A stretch of DNA of 49,709 bases from an uncultured Clostridium sp. (GTDB lineage: Bacteria; Bacillota; Clostridia; TANB77; CAG-508): assembly GCA_902462295.1 (NCBI GenBank), contig CABQAZ010000011.1, positions 1 to 49,709 on the forward strand, in the 5' to 3' direction. Positions 40,900-49,709 of the stretch are shown piece by piece (within the stretch, counting starts at the first letter, position 1; each line of letters opens with the position of its first letter). Both the position numbers and the translations under genes were made by a program. The notes beneath the pieces are model-generated. The model saw nothing but the letters and a program-made list of their open reading frames with translations. It did not search any database and was not told the DNA's origin.

Positions 40900-43869
40900 T
40901 TATCTTTTTATTTCTTCCATAATATATGCTTCAATTATATCTCCCTCTTTAATGTCATTATATTTTTCAATTTGAATACCACATTCATAACCTTTTGCAA
41001 CTTCTTTTGCATCATCTTTAAATCTTTTTAATGATGCAAGTTTTCCATCATGTATAACAACATTATCACGTAAAACTCTAACTCCAGCATTTCTTTCAAG
41101 TTTTCCATCTAATACATATGCTCCTGCTATTGTTCCAACATTTGATATTTTAAATGTTTGTCTTACTTCAGCATTTCCTATAATATGTTCTTCATATTTT
41201 GGTGCAAGCATTCCTTTCATAGCAGATTCTACATCATCTATTGCTTGATAAATTACAGAATATTGTTTTATTTCTACTTCTTCTTTTTCGGCCATATCTT
41301 TTGCATTTGGCATTGGACGTACATTAAACGCTATAATAATTGCATTTGAAACTTTTGCAAGTGTTACGTCTGATTCTGTAACCGCTCCTGCTGCAGCATG
41401 TATAACTTTAACTTTAACTTCTTCATTTACTAGTTTTTCCATTGATTGTTTTATTGCTTCAACAGAACCTTGAACATCTGCTTTTACTATTAAGTTAAGT
41501 ACTTTTAAGTCTCCTGCTTCCATTTGACTAAACAAGTTATCTAATGTTACTTTGCTCATAGCATTCATTGCTTTTTCTCTTTCTTGACGTTTTCTCTTTT
41601 CTATTAAATGTTTTGCAGTTCTTTCATCTTTTACTTCATAGAAAATATCTCCAGCTTGTGGAACTTCTGTTAATCCCATTATTTCAACAGGTGTTGATGG
41701 TCCAGCTTTTCTTACTTTTTTGCCTTTGTCGTCTATCATGCTTCTTATTCTACCTATTGATGAACCTACAACTATTGTATCTCCTACATCAAGTGTTCCT
41801 CTTTGTACAAGCATTGAAGCTATTGCACCTTTTCCTTTATCTAGTCTTGCTTCTATTACTACACCTTTTGACTGTTTATTTGGGTTTGCTTTTAATTCTA
41901 ACATATCCGCTTCTAATAATACCATTTCAAGTAATTGGTCTATATTTTGATTATTCTTAGCTGATATTGGAACAAATATTGTATCTCCACCCCATTCTTC
42001 TGGTACTAATTCATATGTCATTAATTCTTGTTTTACCTTATCAATATTACTATCTGGTAAATCTATTTTGTTTATAGCTACTATTATTGGTATTCCAGCT
42101 GATTTGGCATGATTAATTGCTTCTACTGTCTGTGGCATTACTCCATCATTTGCAGCAACTACAAGTATTGCTATATCTGTTATTTGTGCACCTCTTGCTC
42201 TCATTGCAGTAAATGCTTCATGTCCAGGTGTATCTAAGAATGTAATTTCTCTGTTATTTACTTTTACTTTATATGCACCTATATGTTGTGTAATCCCTCC
42301 TGCTTCTCCTTCAATTACATTTGTTTTCTTAACAGCATCTAATAAAGATGTTTTTCCATGGTCTACGTGTCCCATAACAACAACAACTGGTGGACGTACT
42401 TCTAAATCTTCTTCTTTATCTTCAGAATCATCAAATAAGATATCTTCTTCAGTTATTGTTTCCTTTTTATTAACTTTTACCCCAAATTCGTCTGCGATTA
42501 AAGCTGCTGTATCAAAATCAATTTCATTGTTTATTGTTGCCATTACACCATATCCAAGCAATTTTTTTATAACTTCTGCTGTTGTTTTCTTTAACTCTGC
42601 AGCAAAATCTTTAACAGTTATTGTTTCAGGTATTGTAATTTCTTCTAATTTAAAGATTTTTTGTTTTGTACGGTTTTCGTCATTTTTATTTATTTTTTTC
42701 TTACCTTTTTTTCCTCTTTGTGTTGTTAAATCATAATAATCTAACATTCCTCCATCTTGGTCATCAAACATATTTGATAAACTATCTGTTCTTTTTAAGC
42801 CTTTTAATTTATGTTCATTTATTTCACCATTTTGATCATTTCTTTTTGATTTGTTTGCCTTTTTAGTTCTACTATCATCAAACTTGTTATTTTGTTTTTG
42901 TTTATCTATTGATTTATTGTATTCTCTTGTAGGCTCTTTCTCAACATTTTCTACCGCCATTATATCTTTAATATTTCTTTCAATTCCTCTTTCATCTAAT
43001 GGTCTGTTTCCAGCAAATCTTGGATTTCCGCCCTGTCTATTTTTATTGTCAAATCTTCCATTATTATTTGGCCTATTTCTATCAAATCTTGGTTTATTTG
43101 TATTGTTTCCATTATTTGAAGAATTTCTATTAAAATTATTATTATTTCCAGTTCCACCATATCTATTATTTTCTCTATAGCCTTTTTGATTCTCTCTATT
43201 ATTGTTTCTATATTCTCTATTATTATTTGAATTAAATCTATTATCTCTAGGTCTTCTTCCATTATTTCTTTCTATTGGTCTTTCTGTTGACCTCTCTACA
43301 GGTTTTTCAACTGGCTTTTTAACTTGCTTTTCTATTGATTTTTCTACAATTTCCTTTTTTATTTCAACATCCATTTTCTTTTCTTTTTCTTCTACCTTTT
43401 CTTCAACTTTTTGAGCAACTGCTGGCTCTTCTTTTTTTATTTCTTTTTCATCATCTTTTTTTATTCCAAATAATTCATCAACTGTCATTGGTTTTGATGG
43501 TTTGTTTCTATAAACAATATTATAATCTTTATTTTGCTTTCTTTCCACAAAACCTATATTATTACTTTTCTTTTCTTCTTTTTTTATTTTGTCTTTGGGT
43601 TGATTTTCTTCATCATTTATAATAACTTCTCTTCTTATGATAACAGGTGTATCATTTTTCTCTACTTTTGGCTTTTCATTAATTCGATTTTTCTCTTCTT
43701 TTTTATTTTTAGTTTCTTTTGCACTTTCTCTTATTTTTTTTGCTTCTTCTTCATCTACTGAACTTAAATGGCTTTTAGCATTTATATTCAACCTTTTTGC
43801 TATTTCTAATACTTCTTTACTGGTTAAGTTTAATTCTTTTGCTATATCATATAATTTTATCTTACCCAA
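40900..43869 (-). CDS. infB: Translation initiation factor IF-2
   Basis: A GTPase of about 990 residues. The N-terminal IF2N motif is KIKLYDIAKELNLTSKEVLEIAKRL. A long charged Lys/Glu-rich linker and an Arg/Asn-rich stretch (about 195-300) follow, then a second IF2N. The G domain has VVVMGHVDHGKTSLLDAV, FLDTPGHEAFTAMRARGAQ and INKIDLP, then domains II-IV. The start is debatable: an ATG at 43875 is only 2 bp from GGGGGTG, while the TTG at 43869 has an 8-bp spacer and gives the usual short N-terminus. It overlaps ylxR. Confidence 0.95.
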   Translation of the reverse strand: MGKIKLYDIAKELNLTSKEVLEIAKRLNINAKSHLSSVDEEEAKKIRESAKETKNKKEEKNRINEKPKVEKNDTPVIIRREVIINDEENQPKDKIKKEEKKSNNIGFVERKQNKDYNIVYRNKPSKPMTVDELFGIKKDDEKEIKKEEPAVAQKVEEKVEEKEKKMDVEIKKEIVEKSIEKQVKKPVEKPVERSTERPIERNNGRRPRDNRFNSNNNREYRNNNRENQKGYRENNRYGGTGNNNNFNRNSSNNGNNTNKPRFDRNRPNNNGRFDNKNRQGGNPRFAGNRPLDERGIERNIKDIMAVENVEKEPTREYNKSIDKQKQNNKFDDSRTKKANKSKRNDQNGEINEHKLKGLKRTDSLSNMFDDQDGGMLDYYDLTTQRGKKGKKKINKNDENRTKQKIFKLEEITIPETITVKDFAAELKKTTAEVIKKLLGYGVMATINNEIDFDTAALIADEFGVKVNKKETITEEDILFDDSEDKEEDLEVRPPVVVVMGHVDHGKTSLLDAVKKTNVIEGEAGGITQHIGAYKVKVNNREITFLDTPGHEAFTAMRARGAQITDIAILVVAANDGVMPQTVEAINHAKSAGIPIIVAINKIDLPDSNIDKVKQELMTYELVPEEWGGDTIFVPISAKNNQNIDQLLEMVLLEADMLELKANPNKQSKGVVIEARLDKGKGAIASMLVQRGTLDVGDTIVVGSSIGRIRSMIDDKGKKVRKAGPSTPVEIMGLTEVPQAGDIFYEVKDERTAKHLIEKRKRQEREKAMNAMSKVTLDNLFSQMEAGDLKVLNLIVKADVQGSVEAIKQSMEKLVNEEVKVKVIHAAAGAVTESDVTLAKVSNAIIIAFNVRPMPNAKDMAEKEEVEIKQYSVIYQAIDDVESAMKGMLAPKYEEHIIGNAEVRQTFKISNVGTIAGAYVLDGKLERNAGVRVLRDNVVIHDGKLASLKRFKDDAKEVAKGYECGIQIEKYNDIKEGDIIEAYIMEEIKR

Positions 43870-44155
43870 TAACATCACCCCCTATTTTCTTTTCGATAGC
43901 ATTTTTTATTTCTTCATATATATCATCACTTATCTTAATATCTAATGCTTTATCTATCTTTTTACTTTTCTTTGCTTTTTCTAAACATTCTATATCATAA
44001 CAAATATATGCTCCACGTCCTGGTTCTTTCCCTTTTTCATCTACATTAATAATATTTTCTTTATTTTTTACTATTCTTAATAATTCATTTTTATTTTTTT
44101 GTTTTCTACACACTGTGCATGTTCTTTGTGGTATATTTTTCACTCTTAAACTCAT
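43862..44155 (-). CDS. ylxR: YlxR-family RNA-binding protein (RnpM)
   Basis: A 97-residue protein with IPQRTCTVCRKQKNKNELLRIVKNK and GRGAYICYDIECLEKAKKSKKIDKAL, the YlxR pattern. In B. subtilis the protein binds RNase P RNA and modulates its activity. It lies between nusA and infB as usual. No separate L7Ae-like gene (ylxQ) lies between it and infB, where many Firmicutes have one. Confidence 0.93.
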   Translation of the reverse strand: MSLRVKNIPQRTCTVCRKQKNKNELLRIVKNKENIINVDEKGKEPGRGAYICYDIECLEKAKKSKKIDKALDIKISDDIYEEIKNAIEKKIGGDVIG

Positions 44156-44170
44156 TCCTCCAACATTATT

Positions 44171-45286
44171 CTATTTTTCTTCATCTACCTCTGTCTCTGC
44201 AGTGCTATTAGCCTCTTCTGTCTTTTTAGCTAACATTTCTCTAAATTGAGTTTCTGATTTTATATCAATTTTCCATCCTGTTAATTTTGCAGCTAATCTT
44301 GCATTTTGACCAGCTTTTCCTATTGCTAATGATAATTGATCATCTGGCACTATTACTTGTGCAAATTTTTCTTCTTCTTTTATATCTACTGCCATTATTT
44401 GTGCTGGTAATAATGCTGACGCTATAAATATACTTGGATCTGCATTCCATTCTATTACATCTATTTTTTCTCCATTTAGTTCATTTATTACATTTTGAAT
44501 ACGTATTCCTTTTTGTCCTACACATGAACCTACTGGGTCTATATTTTCATTTGGTGAATATACTGCTACTTTACTTCTTAGTCCAGGATCTCTAGATACA
44601 CTCTTTATTTCAATTAACCCTTCATATATTTCTGGTATTTCAAATTCTAGTAATTTTCTTACAAAATCTGGATGTGTTCTTGATACTATTGCTTGTGGAA
44701 CACCTTTTTCTCCTCTTTCTACATCAACTACATATCCTTTTATTTTGTCATTTACATGATATTTTTCTGTTGGTATTTGATCTTTTGTTAACATTATTCC
44801 TTCTAGTTTTCCTAAATCCATTACAACAATATGTTTATCTGCTTTTTGTACTAATCCTGAAACTATTTCTCCTTTTCTTTCATTATATTCATTAAATATC
44901 ATGTTTCTCTCAGTTTCTCTTAATTTTTGAATTATTACTTGTTTTGCTGTTTGTGCTGCTATTCTTCCAAAATCTTTTGGTACTATTTCAATTTCTACAT
45001 TGTCACCTATGTTTAAGTTTTTATTTACTTTTCTTGCTTCTTCTAAACTTATTTCTAATGCGTCATCATTTGCTCTTTCCATTACTTCTTTTATTGCATA
45101 AACATGTGTTGCCCCTGTTTGCTCATCCATTTTTACATCTACATTTTCCAATGCGTCAAAATTTCTTTTATATGCTGTTATTAAAGCTGTTCTTATTGAT
45201 TCTAATAATTCTTCTTTTTTTATTCCTTTTTCTTTTTCTAAATCTTCTAATGCTAATATTAGTTCTTTGTTATCAATCGCTTTCAT
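44171..45286 (-). CDS. nusA: Transcription termination/antitermination factor NusA
   Basis: A 371-residue protein. The N-terminal RNA polymerase-binding domain (ELILALEDLEKEKGIKKEELLESI), the S1 domain (GEIVSGLVQKADKHIVVMDLGKLEGIM) and two KH domains (GSCVGQKGIRIQNVINEL and LSLAIGKAGQNARLAAKLTGWKIDI) are in order. The C-terminal acidic repeats of proteobacterial NusA are absent, as in Firmicutes. A leader hairpin before rimP could serve autoregulation. Confidence 0.96.
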   Translation of the reverse strand: MKAIDNKELILALEDLEKEKGIKKEELLESIRTALITAYKRNFDALENVDVKMDEQTGATHVYAIKEVMERANDDALEISLEEARKVNKNLNIGDNVEIEIVPKDFGRIAAQTAKQVIIQKLRETERNMIFNEYNERKGEIVSGLVQKADKHIVVMDLGKLEGIMLTKDQIPTEKYHVNDKIKGYVVDVERGEKGVPQAIVSRTHPDFVRKLLEFEIPEIYEGLIEIKSVSRDPGLRSKVAVYSPNENIDPVGSCVGQKGIRIQNVINELNGEKIDVIEWNADPSIFIASALLPAQIMAVDIKEEEKFAQVIVPDDQLSLAIGKAGQNARLAAKLTGWKIDIKSETQFREMLAKKTEEANSTAETEVDEEK

Positions 45287-45298
45287 TTTATATTCCCC

Positions 45299-45754
45299 CT
45301 ACCAATTATACACAGTTTTTAGCTGTGCTATATTTTTTCTTTCTATTTTTACTTCTTCTATTGTTTCTATTTTTATTGTTTCTTCGTCAAATGATTTTAA
45401 TATTCCTATATAGTTTTTGTTTCCTTTTTCATCTTTTTTGAATAGTTTGGCTTCAACTTGCTTTCCTATATTTTGCTTTAAGTGTTCGTCTTTTCTTAAT
45501 TTTCTTTCTACTCCTGGTGATGATACTTCTAAAAAATATTGTTCTTTTATATAGTCTGCTTTATCTAATACATCATTTATTTCATTACTTACTTTTTCAC
45601 AATCATTTAAGTCTATTCCTTTTTGATTGTCAATGTAAATTCTTAGATAATAGTTTGGTCCCTCTTTGGCATATTCTACATCATATAAGTTGTATCCTAT
45701 ATTTTCTATTGTGTCTTTAATTAATTCTGCTACTTTTTCTTCTATTTTTGCCAT
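45299..45754 (-). CDS. rimP: Ribosome maturation factor RimP
   Basis: A 151-residue factor for 30S assembly. ELIKDTIENIGYNLYDVEYAKEGPNYYLRIYIDNQKGIDLNDCEKVSNEI and YFLEVSSPGVERKLRKDEHL are characteristic. AGGAGG precedes the ATG. It is the first gene of the rimP-nusA-ylxR-infB-rbfA-nrnA-truB operon. Confidence 0.96.
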   Translation of the reverse strand: MAKIEEKVAELIKDTIENIGYNLYDVEYAKEGPNYYLRIYIDNQKGIDLNDCEKVSNEINDVLDKADYIKEQYFLEVSSPGVERKLRKDEHLKQNIGKQVEAKLFKKDEKGNKNYIGILKSFDEETIKIETIEEVKIERKNIAQLKTVYNW

Positions 45755-45797
45755 AAGTCCTCCTTTTTTATATTTGTAATTTTTCTATCTCATGATT

Positions 45798-45824
45798 GAA
45801 GAGTAGGATTTGTTCCTACTCTTC
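45798..45824 (-). promoter_or_regulatory. Leader hairpin of the rimP-nusA operon
   Basis: GAAGAGTAGGA (45798-45808) pairs perfectly with TCCTACTCTTC (45814-45824). In the minus-strand message it lies about 20 nt after the expected start site and 30-40 nt before the rimP ribosome site, with no U tract after it. It is therefore not a normal terminator for this operon and may be a stability or control element. Confidence 0.5.
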
Positions 45825-45847
45825 TGCTCTTTTTTATGTTCTTTTAT

Positions 45848-45876
45848 ATTATACCCAATTTTTGCCATAAAATCAA
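45848..45876 (-). promoter_or_regulatory. Sigma-A promoter of the rimP-nusA-infB operon
   Basis: TTGATT (45871-45876) and TATAAT (45848-45853) on the minus strand with a 17-bp spacer, upstream of rimP. Confidence 0.7.
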
Positions 45877-45967
45877 GTGTTTTATTAATTTTTTTATATT
45901 AATTACTGGATAATGGTTTATTTTAAATTAATAAATAGATTTTTCAAAATTTTTCATACACATCTAT

Positions 45968-45999
45968 TTAAAAAAGGCCTCATTTTTAACGGGCCTTTG
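45968..45999 (-). terminator. Terminator of the small membrane-protein operon
   Basis: AAAGGCC (45973-45979) and GGCCTTT (45992-45998) form a stem followed on the minus strand by a T run, about 40 bp after the stop at 46039. Confidence 0.75.
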
Positions 46000-46038
46000 T
46001 AAATGATATTGTAACATATTTAATTAATAAGTTTTCAA

Positions 46039-46362
46039 TTAATCTTCAATCTGTTTTTTAAAAATAGATTTGGCAATATCTCCTATTATTGGTATATCTG
46101 GTTCATCTTCATTACATGCCTTAACAATTCCTACTATAATAGCAATTAGATATAATGCGCTTAATATATATTTAAAATAAGGAATACCAAAAGGAATAAA
46201 ATTATATACAAACTTTATTATATAATAAGCCAAAAATATTGTTATTGATTGAGCAGCATGAATTTTAGTATTTTTTTCTGTATCTTTCATAACCAAAACT
46301 ATTACCCCACCAATAATTCCAAAAATATACGCAAGAACAGATTTAGTTTTTTCATTGTTCAT
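46039..46362 (-). CDS. DUF4870-like small membrane protein
   Basis: A 107-residue protein with three or four membrane helices (VLAYIFGIIGGVIVLVM, AAQSITIFLAYYIIKFVYNFI and ILSALYLIAIIVGIVKAC). The layout KSVLAYIFGIIGG and KIHAAQSI is typical of DUF4870/YyaF-type proteins. GGAAAGG precedes the ATG at 46362; an earlier ATG at 46407 lies inside the hairpin. Function unknown. It shares a strand with the DUF2752 and TM2 genes. Confidence 0.75.
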   Translation of the reverse strand: MNNEKTKSVLAYIFGIIGGVIVLVMKDTEKNTKIHAAQSITIFLAYYIIKFVYNFIPFGIPYFKYILSALYLIAIIVGIVKACNEDEPDIPIIGDIAKSIFKKQIED

Positions 46363-46376
46363 AAATTTTCCTTTCC

Positions 46377-46420
46377 AAATTATTATGGGTTGTATAAAAT
46401 AATACAACCCATAATAATTT
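46377..46420. other. Long perfect hairpin between two membrane-protein genes
   Basis: A 19-bp perfect stem (46377-46395 with 46402-46420) with a 6-nt loop, overlapping the DUF2752 stop and ending right before the next ribosome site. The T tract after it is only three bases, so regulation or processing is as likely as termination. Confidence 0.6.
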
Positions 46421-46721
46421 AACTATTTTTTTTACATATAAATTTATACCAAGAATATAAATACATTATTATTGTAAAAGGAAATATCACAATAACATTT
46501 TTATTATAATAAACTGCCATATCAAAATCGCAATGAATCATACTTAAAAAAGCTCTGGTCATTCCACAATTCCAACATTCTGTTCCAAAAATTTTTTTGA
46601 ATACACAAATATTGTCAAATAAAGGGTTATTATATATTGGTATATTATATAGTAACAATACCATTATAGCATTACCTATAATAAAAAAAATTATTTTAGT
46701 TGTTTGTGATTGGATTTCCAT
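46419..46721 (-). CDS. DUF2752 membrane protein
   Basis: A 100-residue protein with two membrane helices at each side of the diagnostic motif FGTECWNCGMTRAFLSMIHCDFDMAVYYN (about 45-73), the DUF2752 signature. Its function is unknown; members often lie next to TM2-domain genes as here. The start at 46721 overlaps the TM2 gene end by 26 bp. Confidence 0.85.
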   Translation of the reverse strand: MEIQSQTTKIIFFIIGNAIMVLLLYNIPIYNNPLFDNICVFKKIFGTECWNCGMTRAFLSMIHCDFDMAVYYNKNVIVIFPFTIIMYLYSWYKFICKKNS

Positions 46722-46908
46722 CTTTATCTGTAAATTTACCTAGTATAATCATTATTAAGTCTATAATAGTCCATATCCCACAACCACCTAATGTTATTAA
46801 TTGCAAAATTCCTGTTCCTATTTTTCCTACATAAAATCTATGTATTCCGATAGACCCAACAAATAAGCATAATAGTAATGTTACTAGCCAATTTTTATCA
46901 CTTTGCAT
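46696..46908 (-). CDS. TM2-domain protein
   Basis: A 70-residue protein with the TM2 signature: WLVTLLLCLFVGSIGIHRFYVGKIGTGILQLITLGGCGIWTIIDLIMI. It has two membrane helices and a short polar end (FTDKDGNPITNN). GGGGG lies 9 bp before the ATG at 46908. TM2 proteins have no settled function in bacteria. It is the first gene of the three-gene membrane set. Confidence 0.9.
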   Translation of the reverse strand: MQSDKNWLVTLLLCLFVGSIGIHRFYVGKIGTGILQLITLGGCGIWTIIDLIMIILGKFTDKDGNPITNN

Positions 46909-47055
46909 AATCATACACCCCCTATCTTTTGAATGAACACTGTGTTTTTGTTAAAATATTTTAACAAATTTAACACTCTTGATACATTATTATTTTACAT
47001 CTTTCGACATTACTTGTCAACAAAAATTTAGATTTTCTAACTTTAATTAAGGAAT

Positions 47056-49074
47056 TTAAAATAATGTTTTTATTTTCTTTATCAAATAATGACTACCACC
47101 AAGATTTCTACCTTTTTCGACCATACTTATAACTAATAATTGATTATCATTAGAATCAGCTGTAAAACAATCAAACCATCCAAGAACATCTGCTTCTGAA
47201 TCTTTAGAGCCTTTTAATTCTGCTGTTCCAGTCTTTCCTGCAATAGTTCTACCTGAAACTTTCATATCATTTGCTGTTCCTTCTGGATTTTCTACAACCT
47301 GAATCAAATCTTCTTTTATTATATCTGCTGATTCTTTTGAAAATGCACCCTCAACAAGATACTCAACATTCTTGTTATCTTTAACTTCTAAATATGGTTT
47401 AACCATATTTCCATCATTAGCAAATGCTGAATATATAGAAGCCATATGTATAGGATTTACAAGAATCTCTCCTTGACCATATCCACTATCTGCTAATACC
47501 TTTTCATTTGCAATATCATCACCATTTGAATATTGTGATTTTGATATTGCAGGAATAAAATCAATATTTTCTCCAAACTTAATCTTTTTTAACCCATTTG
47601 TAAAATTATCTTTTCCAATTTGTAATGAAGCTTGAGCAAAATATATATTATCAGAATGTATTAATGCATTTTTTAGATTTTTAGGACCATTATACGCTGT
47701 AAGTGTAGTTATATCATATTCTCCCCAATTATCTTTTTTCCAACTTAAACCACTGTATGAAAATGTGTCTTCTGTACTTAATGTTTTTGTTGTTAAACCA
47801 ATTCCAGCTGTTATAGGTTTAAATGTAGAACCTGGGCAATAACTTTGTAAATATCTTGCTAACATCGGCTTTCTTTCATCATCTTTTATTGAATTCCATT
47901 TTTCAGTATTCATTCCTAGAGCAAAGTCATTAGGATTATATGATGGTGTACTTACAAGTGCCATTATCTCTCCTGTTTTTGGATTCATTACAACGAAAAA
48001 TCCCTCATTATCTTTTAATTCATTATATAATTTTGTTTGTATAGTAGAATCTATTGTTAATTGTATTTTTTCTCCATTTTGTACATCTATTTTTGCAATA
48101 TCTGCTTTTCTATTTCCATCTGAATCTTCAATATATATTTCTACACCATCTTTTCCTTTTAGTCTTTCTTCATACTCCTTTTCTAATCCTGCTTTTCCTA
48201 TAATGCTTGTACTTGTATATCCTTTTCCTCTATTATTTTCTAATTCCTCAGCCGTAATGTTTTGCACATATCCAATTAAATGAGCTATTGCTTCTCCAAG
48301 AGGATATGTTCTTCCATTTGTTGATGTTATTTTTACTCCTGGTATCTCAAGTAATTTATCTTTTAATTCTGTAGAATCTCTTGCTATTTTTCTAATTGGA
48401 ACAAAAGAATCTTCTTTAACCCATTCTGCAGATAAACTTTTATTTATTGTATCTGCAGTTATACCTAATAAGTTCGCAATTTTTTCTATATCATCTTGTT
48501 TGTTTTCTCCAAGTTTTCCTGGTACAATTCCAACTGATGATACATACCCTTCTCCTGCTAGTAGTTGTTCATTTCTGTCAACTATTGAGCCTCTTTTAGC
48601 TTCTATTGTTTTTATTCTTACTTTATCAGTATTATTTAATTGTGGAAATATTAAACTAGAACTCCAATTAACAGCATAACCCTTTTCTTTGTCTTTTGTT
48701 AATCGTACTGTATTTGAAAACTCTATTTTTCCTGTAGCTATATCCATTGTTTGGTTATATACTATTTTATCTATTGTAGAATTTTCCTTTTCTACTGATG
48801 TTATTTGAATTTTCATATTTGTCATGTCTATTCCATTATAAATATTTTTGTTTCTTGACACAAAGTCCTCTTGTGTAATTTGTGATTTTGATTCTTCTGT
48901 CAACATTTTATACATTTCTTCATATTTCTGCTCATTAATATATGATACATATTGTTGCCATATTTCTTCTGGTTTATTTTTACTTTTTGTTAATGACAGT
49001 GTTGTTATTATTCCAATAGTTATCAAAATTGCTATAATTCCTATAATTATTAAAATTTTATTTTTCTTATTCAT
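47056..49074 (-). CDS. Class B penicillin-binding protein (PBP3/MecA-like)
   Basis: A 672-residue transpeptidase. A membrane anchor at 7-29 is followed by an NTF2-like MecA-N domain (about 35-145), a PBP dimer domain (KRGSIVDRNEQLLA) and the transpeptidase domain with GSTFKPI (S416, K419), SDN (474-476) and KTGTAE (K614-G616). It cross-links peptidoglycan outside the membrane. The MecA-N domain occurs in PBPs with low beta-lactam affinity, but resistance cannot be concluded. AAGGGGAG precedes the ATG. It is monocistronic after rny. Confidence 0.93.
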   Translation of the reverse strand: MNKKNKILIIIGIIAILITIGIITTLSLTKSKNKPEEIWQQYVSYINEQKYEEMYKMLTEESKSQITQEDFVSRNKNIYNGIDMTNMKIQITSVEKENSTIDKIVYNQTMDIATGKIEFSNTVRLTKDKEKGYAVNWSSSLIFPQLNNTDKVRIKTIEAKRGSIVDRNEQLLAGEGYVSSVGIVPGKLGENKQDDIEKIANLLGITADTINKSLSAEWVKEDSFVPIRKIARDSTELKDKLLEIPGVKITSTNGRTYPLGEAIAHLIGYVQNITAEELENNRGKGYTSTSIIGKAGLEKEYEERLKGKDGVEIYIEDSDGNRKADIAKIDVQNGEKIQLTIDSTIQTKLYNELKDNEGFFVVMNPKTGEIMALVSTPSYNPNDFALGMNTEKWNSIKDDERKPMLARYLQSYCPGSTFKPITAGIGLTTKTLSTEDTFSYSGLSWKKDNWGEYDITTLTAYNGPKNLKNALIHSDNIYFAQASLQIGKDNFTNGLKKIKFGENIDFIPAISKSQYSNGDDIANEKVLADSGYGQGEILVNPIHMASIYSAFANDGNMVKPYLEVKDNKNVEYLVEGAFSKESADIIKEDLIQVVENPEGTANDMKVSGRTIAGKTGTAELKGSKDSEADVLGWFDCFTADSNDNQLLVISMVEKGRNLGGSHYLIKKIKTLF

Positions 49075-49140
49075 TTCTTCTCCCCTTTCTTTTATTCGAA
49101 TTTTATCACACTTTATTTACTTATTCAATTATTTGATAAG

Positions 49141-49172
49141 AAAAAAACAGAACATTTCTGTCCTGTTTTTAT
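49141..49172 (-). terminator. Terminator of rny
   Basis: AAAAACAG (49143-49150) with CTGTTTTT (49163-49170) and an inner ACA/TGT pair form a stem followed by T's on the minus strand, at the end of rny. Confidence 0.75.
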
Positions 49173-49709
49173 TTTGCATAATCAACTACCCTTGTTTCTC
49201 TAATAATATTAACTTTGATTTGACCTGGGTAATCCATTTCATCTTCGATTCTCTTTGAAACATCTCTTGCTAACAATGTCATTTGGTCATCTGATATCTT
49301 TTCTGGTTTTACTATTATTCTAACTTCACGACCTGCTTGAATTGCAAATGATTTTTCAACACCATCAAATGAGTCCGCTATTGATTCAAGATTTTCTAAT
49401 CTCTTTATGTATGCTTCTAGCGTTTCTCTTCTTGCTCCTGGTCTTGATGCAGATATTGCATCAGCTGCTTGTACTAATACTGCTTCTAATGTTTGTGGTT
49501 CTACATCTCCATGATGAGCCTCTACTGCATTTATTACTAATGGATTTTCTTTAAATTTCTTTAATATGTCTACACCAATTTGTACATGTGTTCCTTCCAT
49601 ATCATGGTCTAAAGCTTTTCCAATATCATGTAATAATCCTGCTCTACGTGCTAATTTTGCATCTAATCCAAGTTCTTCTGCCATTATTCTTGCTAAATTT
49701 GAAACTTCT
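49169..49709 (-). CDS. rny: Ribonuclease Y, C-terminal part (runs off right edge)
   Basis: About 179 C-terminal codons of the membrane-bound endoribonuclease that starts mRNA decay. The HD domain is visible: EVSNLARIMAEELGLDAKLARRAGLLHDIGKALDHDMEGTHV and EAHHGDVEP supply the metal His/Asp ligands. AADAISASRPGARRETLEAYIKRL is highly conserved, and the end is YPGQIKVNIIRETRVVDYAK. The N-terminal membrane anchor and KH domain lie outside the window. Confidence 0.97.
   Translation of the reverse strand, partial: EVSNLARIMAEELGLDAKLARRAGLLHDIGKALDHDMEGTHVQIGVDILKKFKENPLVINAVEAHHGDVEPQTLEAVLVQAADAISASRPGARRETLEAYIKRLENLESIADSFDGVEKSFAIQAGREVRIIVKPEKISDDQMTLLARDVSKRIEDEMDYPGQIKVNIIRETRVVDYAK

Noticed and set aside
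1..49709. CRISPR array or cas genes
   Set aside because: No regularly spaced direct repeats and no Cas-like proteins were seen.

Overview
The window is very AT-rich and carries a cotJABC spore-coat operon, large serine recombinases, Gram-positive Shine-Dalgarno sequences (AGGAGG) and the usual Firmicutes order for the translation genes (rimP-nusA-ylxR-infB-rbfA-nrnA-truB). This points to a spore-forming member of the Clostridia, probably an uncultured low-GC gut lineage. The sequence alone does not give a species.

Layout. (1) 1-7.2 kb, minus strand: lower-glycolysis cluster, transcribed gap, pgk, Nudix, guanylate-kinase-like, tpiA, gpmI, an orphan YezG-type immunity gene, then eno running off the left edge. 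(2) 7.2-10 kb: two small unknown genes and recG. (3) 10.1-22.1 kb: an accessory island between recG and two tRNA genes. It holds an ISAs1 remnant, Nudix and GNAT genes, a two-gene Gabija-like defence system whose gajA carries an in-frame TAG, a DUF1016 (YhcG/PDDEXK) nuclease, HAD and Nudix genes, and a Tn4451-like mobilization module (relaxase, MobC, oriT-like region, TnpV, large serine recombinase). (4) 22.1-22.7 kb: a small orphan gene, tRNA-Tyr and tRNA-Met. (5) 22.9-28.8 kb, plus strand: cotJA, cotJB and a cotJC gene split in two by a 4,524-bp element that encodes its own large serine recombinase. (6) 28.8-49.7 kb: housekeeping genes, mostly minus strand: yihY-like, murD, cmk, clpX, clpP, tig, a polysaccharide deacetylase, metG, the truB-to-rimP operon, three small membrane proteins, a class B penicillin-binding protein and the 3' part of rny.

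Main discovery. cotJC (a manganese-catalase-type coat protein) is interrupted after codon 101 by a skin-like element. Both junctions carry the same 5-bp core CATGG (23915-23919 and 28439-28443). Joining them restores an uninterrupted 207-codon CotJC with every expected metal-ligand motif, half from each side. The element-side arms form an imperfect inverted repeat (11 of 13 positions) around a non-palindromic CA dinucleotide, as expected for the attP of a large serine integrase. The element also carries a toxin-antitoxin module, a TPM-domain lipoprotein with LemA, and a 42-codon gene next to the recombinase that could be a directionality factor. The arrangement resembles the sigK skin element and SPbeta in spsM, here in a third kind of spore gene. 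Whether excision happens during sporulation cannot be read from the sequence.

Other points: the amber codon in gajA removes the conserved C-terminal part of the TOPRIM nuclease; two operons of the island share a promoter-plus-hairpin repeat; a 33-residue asparagine-rich peptide gene lies next to clpX; and a stable hairpin sits at the start of the rimP-nusA leader.
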